DNA of 64,000 bases, taken from Zygnema cylindricum. Taxonomy: Eukaryota; Streptophyta; Zygnematophyceae; Zygnematales; Zygnemataceae. The translations under genes were made by a program, and so were the position numbers. Where the stretch lies: NCBI GenBank assembly GCA_037447655.1, contig JBBHKE010002926.1, forward strand, positions 56,519-120,518, written 5' to 3'. The notes below the pieces were generated by a model. That model made no database searches. It worked only from the letters and a program-made list of their open reading frames with translations, and was not told the origin of the DNA. How positions within the stretch are numbered: position 1 is the first letter of the stretch; each line of letters begins with the position of its first letter. Below are positions 1 through 10,529 of this stretch, piece after piece.

Positions 1-79
1 TTCGTTTCATTAAGAAATAAATGCGCGGTATTGGTTTCTTATCCGTACCGTAATCCGTACTTTTACATTACTGGATCTA

Positions 80-462
80 TGTCTCCCGTAAAGAGTTTCA
101 ATTAAATGAACTATCCTATGTATGAATGTTTAATTAAATATCAAACCATATCATACGTAACACTAGTTGAAGACTTAACGGCTAAGGCTACCGGCTACCG
201 GCTGTCTGCCGTCCGGTAGGTACCACGATCAAATCTTGTGGCCGGCACATAACTTTTAGTAAATAAACCCCTAACTAATATATATTTCCCGTAAACCTCT
301 GGATAGCCTAGGTAGCCATGGCTCTAGCTCCCTCTCCAATTTCTCAGTGACTGCGACAAGTTTGAGAGTTGGAGAGAGAAGTTAGAGGTAGACTGCCTCG
401 GCTTCTTTCTATATTTCTATTTAGACCTAGAAAATACTTTAAATGGACCATTAATTTCTACA
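80..462 (-). repeat. LTR-like repeat, copy 1 (antisense to copia-1)
   Basis: About 383 bp that matches 8881-9255 in the same orientation and the reverse complement of 4116-4480. Read on the minus strand it starts TGTAGAAATT and ends GGGAGACA, the TG...CA form of an LTR. The plus strand also holds a tRNA-like pair: an A-box-like GGCTAAGGCTACCGG near 180 and a B-box-like GATCAAATC near 227. A tRNA-derived SINE is therefore an alternative reading. The LTR reading is preferred because the third copy starts directly after the polypurine tract of copia-1. This copy sits where the N-terminal half of the copia-1 gag should be. Confidence 0.6.
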
Positions 463-633
463 TCTCATTCGGGAGAATACGATTGAGATCCAAAGGGGAG
501 GAAAGAGTGGGCAAGCCTTGGCAGCTGGACCTATTGGAAGAACAATGATTCCAGGAAACTGGTCTAAAATTATAGAGAGGAGGGGCAAAAAAATCAGACT
601 GAGGAGTTCGGACCAAGGACTCCCAATGGTTTG

Positions 634-675
634 TGCAATTTTTGTACGAAACTAGGTCACTATATGGATGAGTGC
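634..675 (+). pseudogene. Gag zinc knuckle of copia-1
   Basis: Reads C-x2-C-x4-H-x4-C (residues CNFCTKLGHYMDEC), the nucleic-acid-binding knuckle at the end of retrotransposon Gag. A stop follows two codons later. Further gag-like sequence lies upstream at about 463-633 but carries stops. Confidence 0.75.
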
Positions 676-760
676 ACTAAGTAAATCCAGCTGCGGTTAA
701 AGGAGGGGCAGACCAGTGGACCCCCAAGAGGAAAAAAAAAGGCCCTTGTGACAAAGGTAC

Positions 761-2214
761 ATGAGACGAAAATCCGACGACGAGGACAATGAACTCCTAT
801 TTGATGATGAGTTGGAGGCGAAAAACGAGGTCGAAATTCCACGAAAACAGAAATGTGCTTTTGGTCGATTGAAAGGTGAAGCAGACTGGATTGTAGATTC
901 AGGTTCATCCATGCACATGTGTAAAGATAATCGCTTGTTAACTAAGATAAGAAAGATTCTCTAAGATTCCCACCGTAGAGATAGAGTACGGGGATGTGAG
1001 GATAGTCACTACTACTCTTGTAGGATCGGTAGAACTGAAAGTGTTAGTAGAAAGAAAGACATCGATAGTTACATTCTCGGATGTATTGTTTATTAAGGAG
1101 CTGAACAAAAACCTCATCGCTACGTCTTTATTAGATGATAAGGATTTTGATACTAGCATTAGGAAAGGAGTCTTTATTGTTCATTTTGAGGAGGAAGTTT
1201 ATTTCACAGCTGAAAAAAGTAGCCAAGGGATGTTTAGGCTGATTTTAAGCAATGAAAAGAAGAAACTTTACTATGCTGGTGTTCATGATATAATGTTGTG
1301 ACATAAGAGGATTGGACATGTGAATCTAGATAAGTTAAGAGATGAAAAAGAAGGGAGAAGTGGAAGGGATTCAGTTCGGTGAAAGTGAGAATCTAAGTGA
1401 TTGTAGTGGATGTGCTCAAGGTAAAGCACAAAGGTTACCCTTACCAAAAACTGCCACCTATAAGGGAGAAAAGATTCTAGATTTAGTACACACAAATATT
1501 TGGGGGTCGGCTAGAGTGCCATCACCCGGGGGGAAGAGATTTATGATGACTATCACCGATGATTGGTCTCGGTATTCCAAGGTGTATTTTTTGAAAAATA
1601 TGTCAGAGGGTCATGAATGTTTTAGACAATATAAAACATGGAGTGAAAAACTCCATAAAACCTCAATCAAGAGAGTAAGGAGTGACAATGGTGGAGAGCA
1701 TACCTCTAACCAGTTTGAGGATTTTCTAAGAGAAGATTAAGTGCAACACCAAAAGACAGTTTCTAAAAATCGTGAGCAGAATGGTGTAGCTGAAAGATTA
1801 AATAGAACACTGAGTGATAATGCTAGGGGTATGCTGTCAGATAAGAAGATAGGAAAGAATTTTTGGGCTGAAGTAATGAACAGTGCAAATTATCTCAAAA
1901 ATAGAGTTCTTACTTTAGCAATAAAAGGCCAAACACCTTATGAGAGATTGACAGGCCGAAAACCAGATGTTTCACACTTAAAGGTTTTCGGTCGTCAAGT
2001 GTTCAATTTAGACACAGATCCGTCAAACTCGAAGTTAGACCCAAAAGGAAAACCACGATATCTACTAGGATATCATAAAGATGTAAAAGGATATAGAGTC
2101 TATGATCTCAAAAGAGATGATATTATCCTAGTGAAGCATCTATTGGTTATGGATGAAGGGAAATCTATAGATCCCTTTAAGCATACAAAGACAGTCAGAA
2201 TCAGATTTGAGTGA
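761..2214 (+). pseudogene. Copia-1 protease and integrase, broken
   Basis: The protease active site reads IVDSGSS (about 892-912), the aspartic protease D-S/T-G motif. The GAG-pre-integrase segment HKRIGHVNLDKL (about 1302-1337) follows an in-frame TGA that has replaced the usual Trp. The integrase zinc-binding Cys pair (DCSGC) and core follow at about 1400-1840, with RSDNGGEH and NGVAERLNRT supplying the second Asp and the Glu of the DDE triad. The first catalytic Asp is changed: the motif reads VHTNIWG instead of the usual VHTDLWG. Frameshifts fall near 970 and 1345, and a TAA at 1738 splits the core. The copy is dead. Confidence 0.85.
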
Positions 2215-2307
2215 GAAATTTCTGATGACTTCGAGCTTCCTAACTATCCAGGATTTTAAGAAGATGATGATCTTGCAAGTACAGATCAGATCGAGAAGGA
2301 CCCAAAT

Positions 2308-4102
2308 GTGGAACCCCTAGTATCAACTCCAACCGAAGCGGAAGACGTGGTGGAAATTGACGCTGAAGCAAGGGATAGGGGAGAAATAGAAACTGTTCGG
2401 AAGAATCCAAGGGAGCCATCTGTTCCGGCAACCGAGTTTGAGGGAGGAAGAAGAAGAAGCAAAATACTGCAAGAGAGAAAAGTTAACAATAAGGTAACCA
2501 AACAGTCTCACCCTGATGAACCTCAAACTTATAATGAGGTAATGACTTGTCCCAAGAGAAACCGGTGGAAGACAGCCATTAATGAGGAGATGGCCTCAAT
2601 TATGGCGGCTGATACATGGGAATTGGTGGATTGTCCTCCTAACGGAAGCCAATTGGGTGTAAGTTGGTATTTAAGCTGAAACTCAACTCGGATAACACCA
2701 TTGAGCGCTACAAGGCTCGGTTAGTGGAGAAAGGATTTACCTAGAAAGAGGGAATTAACTACGAGGAGACTTTTGCTCCAGTCGTCAGGTTTCCTTTGGT
2801 TCGGATACTTCTCACAATCGCGGCAGCAAAAGACATGGAAGTGTATCAGATGGACATCAAGACGACCTTCCTACATGGAGAGTTGGAAGAGAAAATTTTT
2901 ATGCGAAAGCCCGAGGGATTTGTGGAGCAAGGGGAGGAAAGCAAGGTATACCGATTGATCAAATCTTTGTATGGGCTGAAACAAGCGCCGCGTCAATGGA
3001 ACAAGAAGCTCGATGAGTTTCTTACAAGTTTGGGATATATTCGGATCAGCTCAGATCACTCCATTTATTTGTTTGAAGATGAGGAAGGAATTATTTTTAT
3101 TGCAATTTATGTTGATGATTTGCTTCTTTTAAGTCAATCTATAGATAAAATAAATAAGTTGAAAAATGATCTAAAAGGAAGATTTGAGATGGAGGATATG
3201 GGAGACGCAAGGTATATTTTAGGAATTCAGGTAGAGAGAGACAAAGATAGAAAGATAATAAGATTAACTCAAAAGAAGGCCATTGGAATCATGCTAGAAA
3301 AATTCCAAATGGACAAGGCTAATAGTTGTACCACTCCTATGGAATTATAGAAGGGAACTGAGGGGAGTGTGGAAGAGGGAGTTAAAATATTAGATGATGA
3401 GGTAGGCACGGAAGAGAAAATATTTATGCAGATCATACCTTATAGACAAGTAGTGGACAGCCTAATATATTTTATGAATTGTACTTGTCCGGACATAGCC
3501 GCAGCTATGGGAGTACTAAGTAGGAGTCTGAATGCTCCCACTAAAAAGATTGGGAGGCAACTTAGAGAGTCTTTTGATATCTCATAGGGAGTAGAGATCT
3601 ATTGTTTCATGTGGGTGGGAACAATACTAACATCACCACTTCGAGTGATGCCAGCTATGGGGATGCTCCAATGAGGCGATGCATGTCTGGATATGTATTG
3701 TATGTGGGTTATGGGGCTTGCAGTTGGAGCAGCAAGCAGCAAAAGGTCATTGCTGAATCCACCATGGAGGCTGGGTACATGGCTTCTTGCTCTGCTGTAA
3801 AAGAATTAATGTGGTTCAAGTCTTTGTTTGGTGAGCTTGGTCATCTTAAGAGTGGTGTCCAAAAAGTGTTTTGTGATAATCAGGGAGCCATTGCCATTTC
3901 TGCCAATCCTAAACATCACTTTAAAGCCAAACACATTGACATTTTACTTAGATTTTTAAGCGAGAAATTAGAAAACAAGATAATCAGTTTCGAGTATAAA
4001 CCAGATAGTGAAATGGTAGCAGATATGATTACCAAACTTGTGCCTTCCCCTAAACTAATTTTCTGCAAGGACAAATGTGGTCTTAAAATAAAGAGTGACT
4101 AG
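2308..4102 (+). pseudogene. Copia-1 reverse transcriptase and RNase H, broken
   Basis: The reverse transcriptase domain runs from about 2530, with YKARLV, FAPVVR, MDIKTTFLHGELEE, SLYGLKQAPRQW and the catalytic YVDDLLLL (about 3108-3131) all visible. RNase H follows from about 3630, with SDASYGD, the AEST-like AESTMEAGYMA and the FCDNQGAIAI metal-binding Asp. Stops and shifts occur at about 2677, 2740, 3348 and 3585, so the polyprotein is interrupted although the key RT residues survive. The final stop at 4100 is followed by the polypurine tract. Confidence 0.88.
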
Positions 4103-4115
4103 AAAATAAGGGAAG

Positions 4116-4480
4116 TGTCAAAATTATAGGTTATTTTAGTATTTTCTAGGTTTTGTAAAATACAGAAAAGAAGCAGAGGCAGTATGCCTCTAACTCCTCT
4201 CTCCAGCTCCCACACTTGTCGCAGTCACTGAAAGTTGGAGAGGGAGATAGAGCCATGGCCGTCTATGCTATCTAGACAGGGACAGACATTAGATTGGTAG
4301 ATTTACCAAAATAGTAATTGACGGACCCGGGATTAGAACATGGAACCTGCAGTCTGTCAGAGCCGCCGGTAGCCGGTAGCTTTACCCAAATAGTCTAAGA
4401 TCAAGGTTATACTATATAGGGTTTGATAATTATATAAATATTGACACGTAGGCTATTTCATTTAACGAGATATTTGGACA
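4116..4480 (+). repeat. 3' LTR of copia-1
   Basis: Starts TGTCAAAATT directly after the polypurine tract and ends ATTTGGACA, so it has TG...CA ends and is about 365 bp. It is the inverted counterpart of the copy at 80-462 and clearly diverged from it. The five bases after the end (4481-4485) are TAGAT. The same five bases follow the equivalent end of the other two copies. Confidence 0.7.
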
Positions 4481-5199
4481 TAGATACAGTTTGTGTTGTA
4501 CGGCGTACGAAAAATCAGATTCAAATACCACACACTTTGTTTCGAAGGCGGAACAAATATCGCGCAAGTATTTATGACGACTACGATTGAAATCCGGTTT
4601 AATCGGACGGCCGCAAAGCATGCCGAGATCGCGGAATAGTTTTTTGCTGGTTTACGGTCGATGTCACATGGATTGACACGTGGCACAACCATATTGGATT
4701 ACGGCATCTCCGGGGATTACAGGAACGAATCCAAAAATGACATGTGTCGACTTGTTGGCCATGTCGTTCAATGGTCGTACAGAAAGTACACCGCCACCTG
4801 TACCTTTCTGTACGACACACTATTATAATTGGTTCCGTACTTCAGTAGATAGGGTTTTAGAGAGAGATACGACTTAGAAAAATTTGATAGATTTGACCCT
4901 CTCTCCCAGAGAGCTTCTATACAAAAGGTCAACGTTGACCCTCTATAACTTATTACTCAGGGGAGAAAATTCAAAGATTATTTTTGCTATAGACTCAGGG
5001 GAGTCTTGCCTTCACAGAGGTGAAGGTGGTCAGAGTTTTTGTCTGCTAGGGTGGCAGTTACTCTTGCTGAAACACCAAGGGGTCAGGGTTATCTTAGAGG
5101 CTTTGTGTGAGTTGCCTACTCTGATGACCTATGGAGGTCTCAGAGTTGCATCTGAAGGGGCGTATAATTTATTTATTCATATAATATGAACTGGTGAAC
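4481..5199. other. Stretch without a recognisable gene
   Basis: No protein similarity or splice pattern was found. Short open frames (for example 4884-5189) look like chance. The DNA is less AT-rich than the array that follows. Confidence 0.5.
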
Positions 5200-6589
5200 A
5201 CTACCGCAATAAAAAACTTGTAAGCAAGAGGTAGAATACAACTTGCAAACACGAAACAAATACTTATGTACGTTGTGTACGTTTTAACACTCATAATTAG
5301 CACATTAAAAGAGTTAGATATAAATGTTTAAATATATAATCTTATAATTAGTTCTCACATTAAAAATCAACACATTATAATATATAACTAGTTATAACAG
5401 TTAAATTAAACCTACTATAATATTAAAAACATGTATAATATAGCAGTTAGATATAACTGTTTAGATATAAATTTTACAATGTATAGAATATCATAGTTAG
5501 TTGCCACAGTTAGTTAATATTGTAATAATTACCACATTATCACAGTTAGATATTAAAGTTGTAATATATACAAAATAACAATTAGATATAACTTTTAATT
5601 AAGTAATAGTTTATTTTAGTGTAATAATTAACATAGTATAGCAGTTAGATATAATTGCTATAATTAATAAAATATAACAGCTAGATAAAGTTGATATGCT
5701 TAGTATAATACAACAATTACATGTAACAACTGTGATGATAATCAAAATATTATAGTTATAATATAGTTGTTATAATAACCAAAATATACCACCTACATAT
5801 AGTTGTTATTATTGCTATAATCTAACAAATAAAAATAACTGTTAAGTTAATAAAATATAACAGTTAGGTATAACTTTTATGATAAAATATAACATAAAAG
5901 CTATAACTAGCTGTTATATTTAGCATAATATAACAGCCAGATATAGTTGGTATGCTTAGTATAATGCAACAACTACATATAACAACTGTCATAATAAATA
6001 AAATATAACAATTATAACTAGCTGTCTTATTTAGTATAATATAACAGTTAGTTATAGATGTTATAATTTATAAAGTATAACAAGTAGATATAACTGATTA
6101 TTTTTTCTACCTGTTATAATAAATATGATATAATTGTTAGATATAAGTGTTATAACTAGTGTAATAAAACAGTTATAACTAGTTGTTATAAATAATGTAA
6201 TATAATAGTTAGATATAACAGTTATAATCAATAAATTAAAACAATTATGACTAGTTGTTTAGCATAACATAACTGGTAGATATAGTTGTTATATAAATAA
6301 TGTAATATAACAGTTAGATATAACAGTTATAATCAATAAATTAAAACAATTATGACTAGATGTTTAGCATAACATAACAGGTAGATATAGTTGTTATAAT
6401 ATAAAAATATAACAGGTAGATATAACTACATATTTATCTACCTGTTATAATAAATATGATATAACAGTTAGATATAACTATTATAATTAGTATAATGAAA
6501 CAGTTATAACTAGCTGTAATAAATAATGTAGTATAACAGATAAATATAACTGTTATAATCAATATATTACAACGTTTATAACTAGTTGT
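5200..6589. repeat. AT-rich minisatellite of the ATAACAGTTAGATATAACTG type
   Basis: About 1.4 kb built from imperfect units of roughly 30-40 bp that alternate TATAACAGTTAGATATAACT with TGTTATAATNAATAAAATA. Because AACTGTTAT and ATAACAGTT are complementary, the array is full of small inverted repeats. One stretch of about 70 bp is duplicated (6175-6245 and 6290-6360). The copia-2 5' LTR starts exactly at its right edge. Confidence 0.8.
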
Positions 6590-7242
6590 TGTTGGGTTAT
6601 TGTCGTTTTCGCGACATTTCGCGAAGCGTCATACCAACATTTGTTTGTTTGACGCGAAGTGTCGCGTCATTATACAAAAAGTACTACGTGGTTTCGCGAC
6701 GGTACTTTTGATATCCGCGAACGAAATGTTCTATTTCGTTTCGCGTCACTTTTTGTTTTCGTGCGCATGTGTCACATTTTGCGTGCAGGTGTTTTCGTGT
6801 GACGACACGTGTTTAAGTCAACGTTTGGAGTTAGTCATTTTGAAAGAAGAAAGGGCGTGCTACTTTCTTCGTGGAAACGTACTTGCAATGTGCATAGTCA
6901 GCTAGGGACAGACTTCGTCGCTACGCTAAGTCTTGCTTGTCTTACCTTGTTGTCTCTTAGTGCAGAGTAGCGAGTATATAGGCATCAATGTATATGTGCA
7001 GTAGATATCCTATTATATTGAATGAATTAATCAATCTATCTTAGATGATTAATCTTAGAGTAGAGATTATTTAAAGAAGAGAGAGAAGAGAGAAGAGAGA
7101 TGATGTAAAGAGGCTTCGGCCAAGAACACTTATAAATCTTTTTGGTTGAATATTCATCTTGTTTATTATGAGCTTCCGCGGAGTAATGTTTTATGTTTTG
7201 AGAATTTATTTTGAGTGAATATCTTTTGCTTAAGATCCTACA
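6590..7242 (+). repeat. 5' LTR of copia-2
   Basis: A 653-bp LTR from TGTTGGGTTATTG to GATCCTACA. It matches 12118-12622 for the first part. It holds many CGCGAA/TTCGCG words, and a GAGAGAAGAGAGAAGAGA tract near 7080. Confidence 0.9.
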
Positions 7243-7244
7243 TT

Positions 7245-7256
7245 TGGTATCAAAGC
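7245..7256 (+). promoter_or_regulatory. tRNA-iMet-type primer binding site
   Basis: TGGTATCAAAGC lies two bases after the 5' LTR. It is one base away from TGGTATCAGAGC, the usual plant copia primer site complementary to initiator tRNA-Met. It would prime minus-strand DNA synthesis. Confidence 0.85.
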
Positions 7257-7284
7257 TAGTGCTCCGGAGTTAGAGAGGGAGCGC

Positions 7285-8636
7285 ATGGGGAGGAAGAAGA
7301 ATAGAAATACTCCTTCCCCCATGTCGACTTCGGAGAGAGCAAGAGAGTTCAATTTTTCGGGATCTCAATTTGAGGAGACCCAAAATACGGAGAGAAAATT
7401 TGAGGAAATGTTTGACACACTTATGAGATATGTAGATTCCCGTTTTCAAACTCAACCGAGTGAGAGCAAAGAAAACACTTCTTTTCCGGCTACCGATCTA
7501 TTTATTGGAGGAGCTAATGAGAGTGAGAGAAAAGAGAGGATTAGGAAGGGAAAGTCGAAGTTAGAAGAAGAAGAGTCCAAGTTTGACGAACGATTGGAAA
7601 ACGAAGAAAATTAGAATATGTCGGGGAAATCCGTGGCCTTTAATGGCACCAATTATGCCGTTTGGAAGAAGTTTATTCAGCCCAACTTATTCTCAAGAAG
7701 CTTTGGAGGAATGTCAATGGAGAAGAGAAAATGCCACTCGAGAGTAAGGCACGTATTCAATGGAGGTTGAAGGATATTGCGGCAACAACCGGTTTGATGA
7801 AAAATTGCACTTCTTCCTTGCTTGATCATTTCCTTGCTCACGGCAAGGCCCATGAGTGTTGGCAAGCATATGAGGAGCAATATGAGAAAGGCGTTGAGAA
7901 CAAGGGTCAATATGTTTATATGGACTTTATGAATTTTAAAATCAAGTCAAATGAATCGATGGATGATACCCTCAAGCTTTTCAATATTATACTCGAGCAA
8001 TTAATCAACAATGGCCGAGTTATCTTGGATGCGGATAATTTAAGCGTTTTTTTAATGCTTTACCGGAGAAGCTTTCGCATCTGAAAGCTATTTTACGAGC
8101 GAAGGCGGATAACACCTTCGGATTCACCGTCAATTTTATCAAAATGTCGGAGGGAAATCCATCGGCTTCTTCAAGTGGAGGAGGAGAAGCTCTCAACTCT
8201 ACTACTCCCAAAACCCCGAATCTCAACTATACCGGTAGTAGAGGAGGTGGTAGAGGAGGTGGCCCGAGAGGTGGTGGTGGCGGCCGAGGCAACAAGAGGG
8301 ATCAAGGTAGTCCACCGAAGGTCCCTTCGAATCTTTCCAATGTGACATGCTACCGATGTAACCGGCTTGGACATTTGTCTTCATCTTGTCCGGATAAGGA
8401 TAAGCAATGTCATTTTTGCGATAAGTGGGGGCATACGAGCCCTCAATGTTATGCGAAGAGTGGAGATTCCGGAAGTGGAAGAGGAGGTAGAGGAAGTGAT
8501 AGAGGCGGCCGAGGTGGCGGCCGAGGAGGAGGCCGTGGTGGTGGTCGTGGTTATGGTAATGCAAATTACTTTGACGATGGTAATGAAACCGGTGATGAGT
8601 TTCCGGTTCTTAACCTTACCCTTGATTCGGTAAGTA
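7285..8636 (+). pseudogene. Copia-2 gag, broken
   Basis: Starts at an ATG 28 bp after the primer site. The first segment (7285-7614) is charged and ends at TAG. The same frame then resumes with FNGTNYAVWKKF, the start of a copia Gag (UBN2) domain. That domain continues in a shifted frame from about 7690 (WQAYEEQY, SMDDTLKLFN). A third frame from 8144 encodes an RGG-rich region, then two zinc knuckles (CYRCNRLGHLSSSC and CHFCDKWGHTSPQC), then another glycine/arginine-rich stretch. RGG stretches flanking double knuckles suggest RNA binding by the capsid protein. Three frames are needed, so it is a pseudogene. Confidence 0.85.
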
Positions 8637-8668
8637 GGTTCTTAACCTTACCCTTGATTCGGTAAGTA
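8605..8668 (+). repeat. 32-bp tandem duplication that breaks gag-pol
   Basis: The unit GGTTCTTAACCTTACCCTTG... (8605-8636) is followed immediately by an identical copy (8637-8668). Since 32 is not a multiple of three, the duplication shifts the frame between gag and protease and brings in a stop at about 8662-8665. Confidence 0.9.
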
Positions 8669-8880
8669 GTGGAGAAAATTTGGAGAAAGAGTGCATTATT
8701 GATACGGGGGCATCTCACCATGTTTGCACTGATGCTACCTTGTTTGATGACATGAGGGAACTTACGGTTCCAAAGATTATTACGGTTGCAAGCGGCCATG
8801 TCATTTCGGTTGGTACGGTTGGCACGGTTCGGCTTGATCTCCTTTCGTGGGATAATGATGGGAAAGAGAGATCATATCTA
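8669..8880 (+). pseudogene. Copia-2 protease, 3' end missing
   Basis: IIDTGASHHVC (about 8695-8727) is the D-T-G-A active site of a copia aspartic protease. The frame stays open to 8880, where the antisense LTR copy interrupts it. The rest of the protease and the start of the GAG-pre-integrase segment are absent, a loss of roughly 80-100 codons. Confidence 0.85.
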
Positions 8881-9255
8881 TGTATCCCGTTAACAGTTAT
8901 AGTTAAATGACTTATCCTACGTGTACATGTTTAAATCATTATCGTACTATATACTATGTAACACTACTTCTAGACTTAACGGCTAAGGCTACCGGCTATC
9001 TACTCTCTGACGGCCGGCAGGTACCAGGATCAAATCCTGTCGCCGGCACATATCTTTTAGTAATTAATCCCTAGACTAATATAAATTTCGCGTAAACCTG
9101 AGGATAGCCTAGGTAGCCATGGCTCTAGCTTCCTCTCCAATTTCTCAGTGACTGCGACAAGTTTGAGAGTTGGAGAGAGAAGTTAGAGGTTGACTGCCTC
9201 GGCTTCTTTATTTCTATTCAGACCTAGAAAATACTTAAAACCATTAATTTCTACA
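8881..9255 (-). repeat. LTR-like repeat, copy 2, inserted antisense in copia-2
   Basis: About 375 bp, closely similar to 80-462 and in the same orientation. On the minus strand it has TGTAGAAATT...GGGATACA ends. The host polyprotein is open up to 8880 and resumes at 9258 with SLKKMIHH, but host codons are missing, so insertion was accompanied by a deletion. No direct target duplication is seen: ATCTA on the left, AGGTA on the right. Confidence 0.75.
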
Positions 9256-9257
9256 AG

Positions 9258-10216
9258 GTAAGTTTGAAGAAGATGATTCATCATTCTTCGGTGAGGGGTT
9301 TGGACCTTGCATCCGGTAAGAAGGTGAATGAATGCGGAGGATGTAGCAAAGGACGTCAAATTCGGAAATCCCATCCGAATAAAGACATCAAGGATCGAGC
9401 TCAAAGTCCTTTGGAGGTTGTCCACATCGATCTTTGTGGACATATTAAACCCGAGACAATTGGAGGTAATAAGTATGCTTTGGTAATTGTTGATGACTTC
9501 TCTCGGAAGTCATGGGTGTATTTATTGAAAAAGAAATCGGATGCATTTGAAAAATTTAAAGAATGGTATGTAATGGCTGAGAGGCAAATTGATAAGAAGC
9601 TTAAGTCCGTTCGTTCGGACAATGGAGGGGAGTTTGTTGTTTTTGAGGGGTATTGTAAGAAGTGGGGGATAAGACATCAATTCACGACGCCTTATTCTCC
9701 GGAGTCAAATGGAGTGGCCGAGAGGAAGAATCGTACCTTACAAAAAATGTTCCGTGCGATGGTTCATAGCTCCGGACGAGAGATATTTTTGTGGGGAGAT
9801 GCGATTCTTACGGCAAACTATATTTGTAACCGAAGACTCACTTCGGTTTCCGGAAGTAAAACACCGGAGGAGTTATAGAGTGGGAGAAAGCCCACGGTTC
9901 ATCATTTGAGAATTTGGGGATGTCATGCTACGGTTTATGTTGAATCAATTAAGAGGAAAGGGAAATTTTCACCAAGGTGTTGGCCGGGGAATTTGTTGGT
10001 TATAGTGCGAAGAGGAATTTGTACCGAGTGTATGATCCGGCTCGTCACACCTTGGAGGAATCTCGGAATGTGGATTTTCATGAGGATCTCAAATCCGTCA
10101 TGAATTCCGTTGGGAAATTTAAAGAGAATTTGGATTTTTATGAGGAGAGTGAAATTGATAATTTTCCGTACATTGGGGATTCGGAATCCGATGAGGAACC
10201 GAATGTAAAAACTCAG
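9258..10216 (+). pseudogene. Copia-2 integrase, one stop and a frameshift
   Basis: Contains the zinc-binding Cys pair (ECGGC) and a complete DDE triad: HIDLCG, RSDNGGEF and NGVAERKNRT. After the TAG at 9876 the same frame reads WGCHATVYV up to about 9960, then shifts to EFVGYSAKRNLYRVYDP at 9993. All catalytic residues survive, so the damage is limited to the stop, the shift and the lost start. Confidence 0.88.
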
Positions 10217-10529
10217 TAAAAGAAATTGGGAAAATTGGTTGAAATTGAATTTGGAAGTAATAGTAACGGATCTTTGGATTCCCGAGTGCCTTCGAACATT
10301 CAGAAATCTCAAAGCTCTAAATCCAGTTCTAAATCGAGTGAGAAGGAATTGTAAATTGAATCCGAGGAAGAGAAAGAGGAGGAGGAGGAGCAAGTTCTTA
10401 GAAGGAGCTCTCGGAGTACAAAGGGGAAGAAACCGGAGAAACTCACTTACGATCGAAAAGGGGAAAATGCGTCAAATTCACATTATTTTCTTTCCGATGC
10501 TAAAGAGATTGAGTTTCTTTTGTAGCAAT

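Larger units (their letters stand above)
463..4115 (+). mobile_element. Copia-1: degenerate Ty1/copia retrotransposon interior
   Basis: The interior of a Ty1/copia LTR retrotransposon, in the copia order gag zinc knuckle, protease, integrase, reverse transcriptase, RNase H. The gag N-terminus and a normal 5' LTR are missing. A purine-rich tract at 4101-4115 leads straight into the 3' LTR at 4116. The coding region is broken by many stops and frameshifts, for example at 1299, 1738, 2212, 2677 and 3348, so this copy cannot make its own proteins. Confidence 0.9.

Noticed and set aside
5200-6589. CRISPR-like spaced repeats in the AT-rich array
   Set aside because: Repeats are imperfect and contiguous, with no uniform spacers, and the context is clearly eukaryotic.
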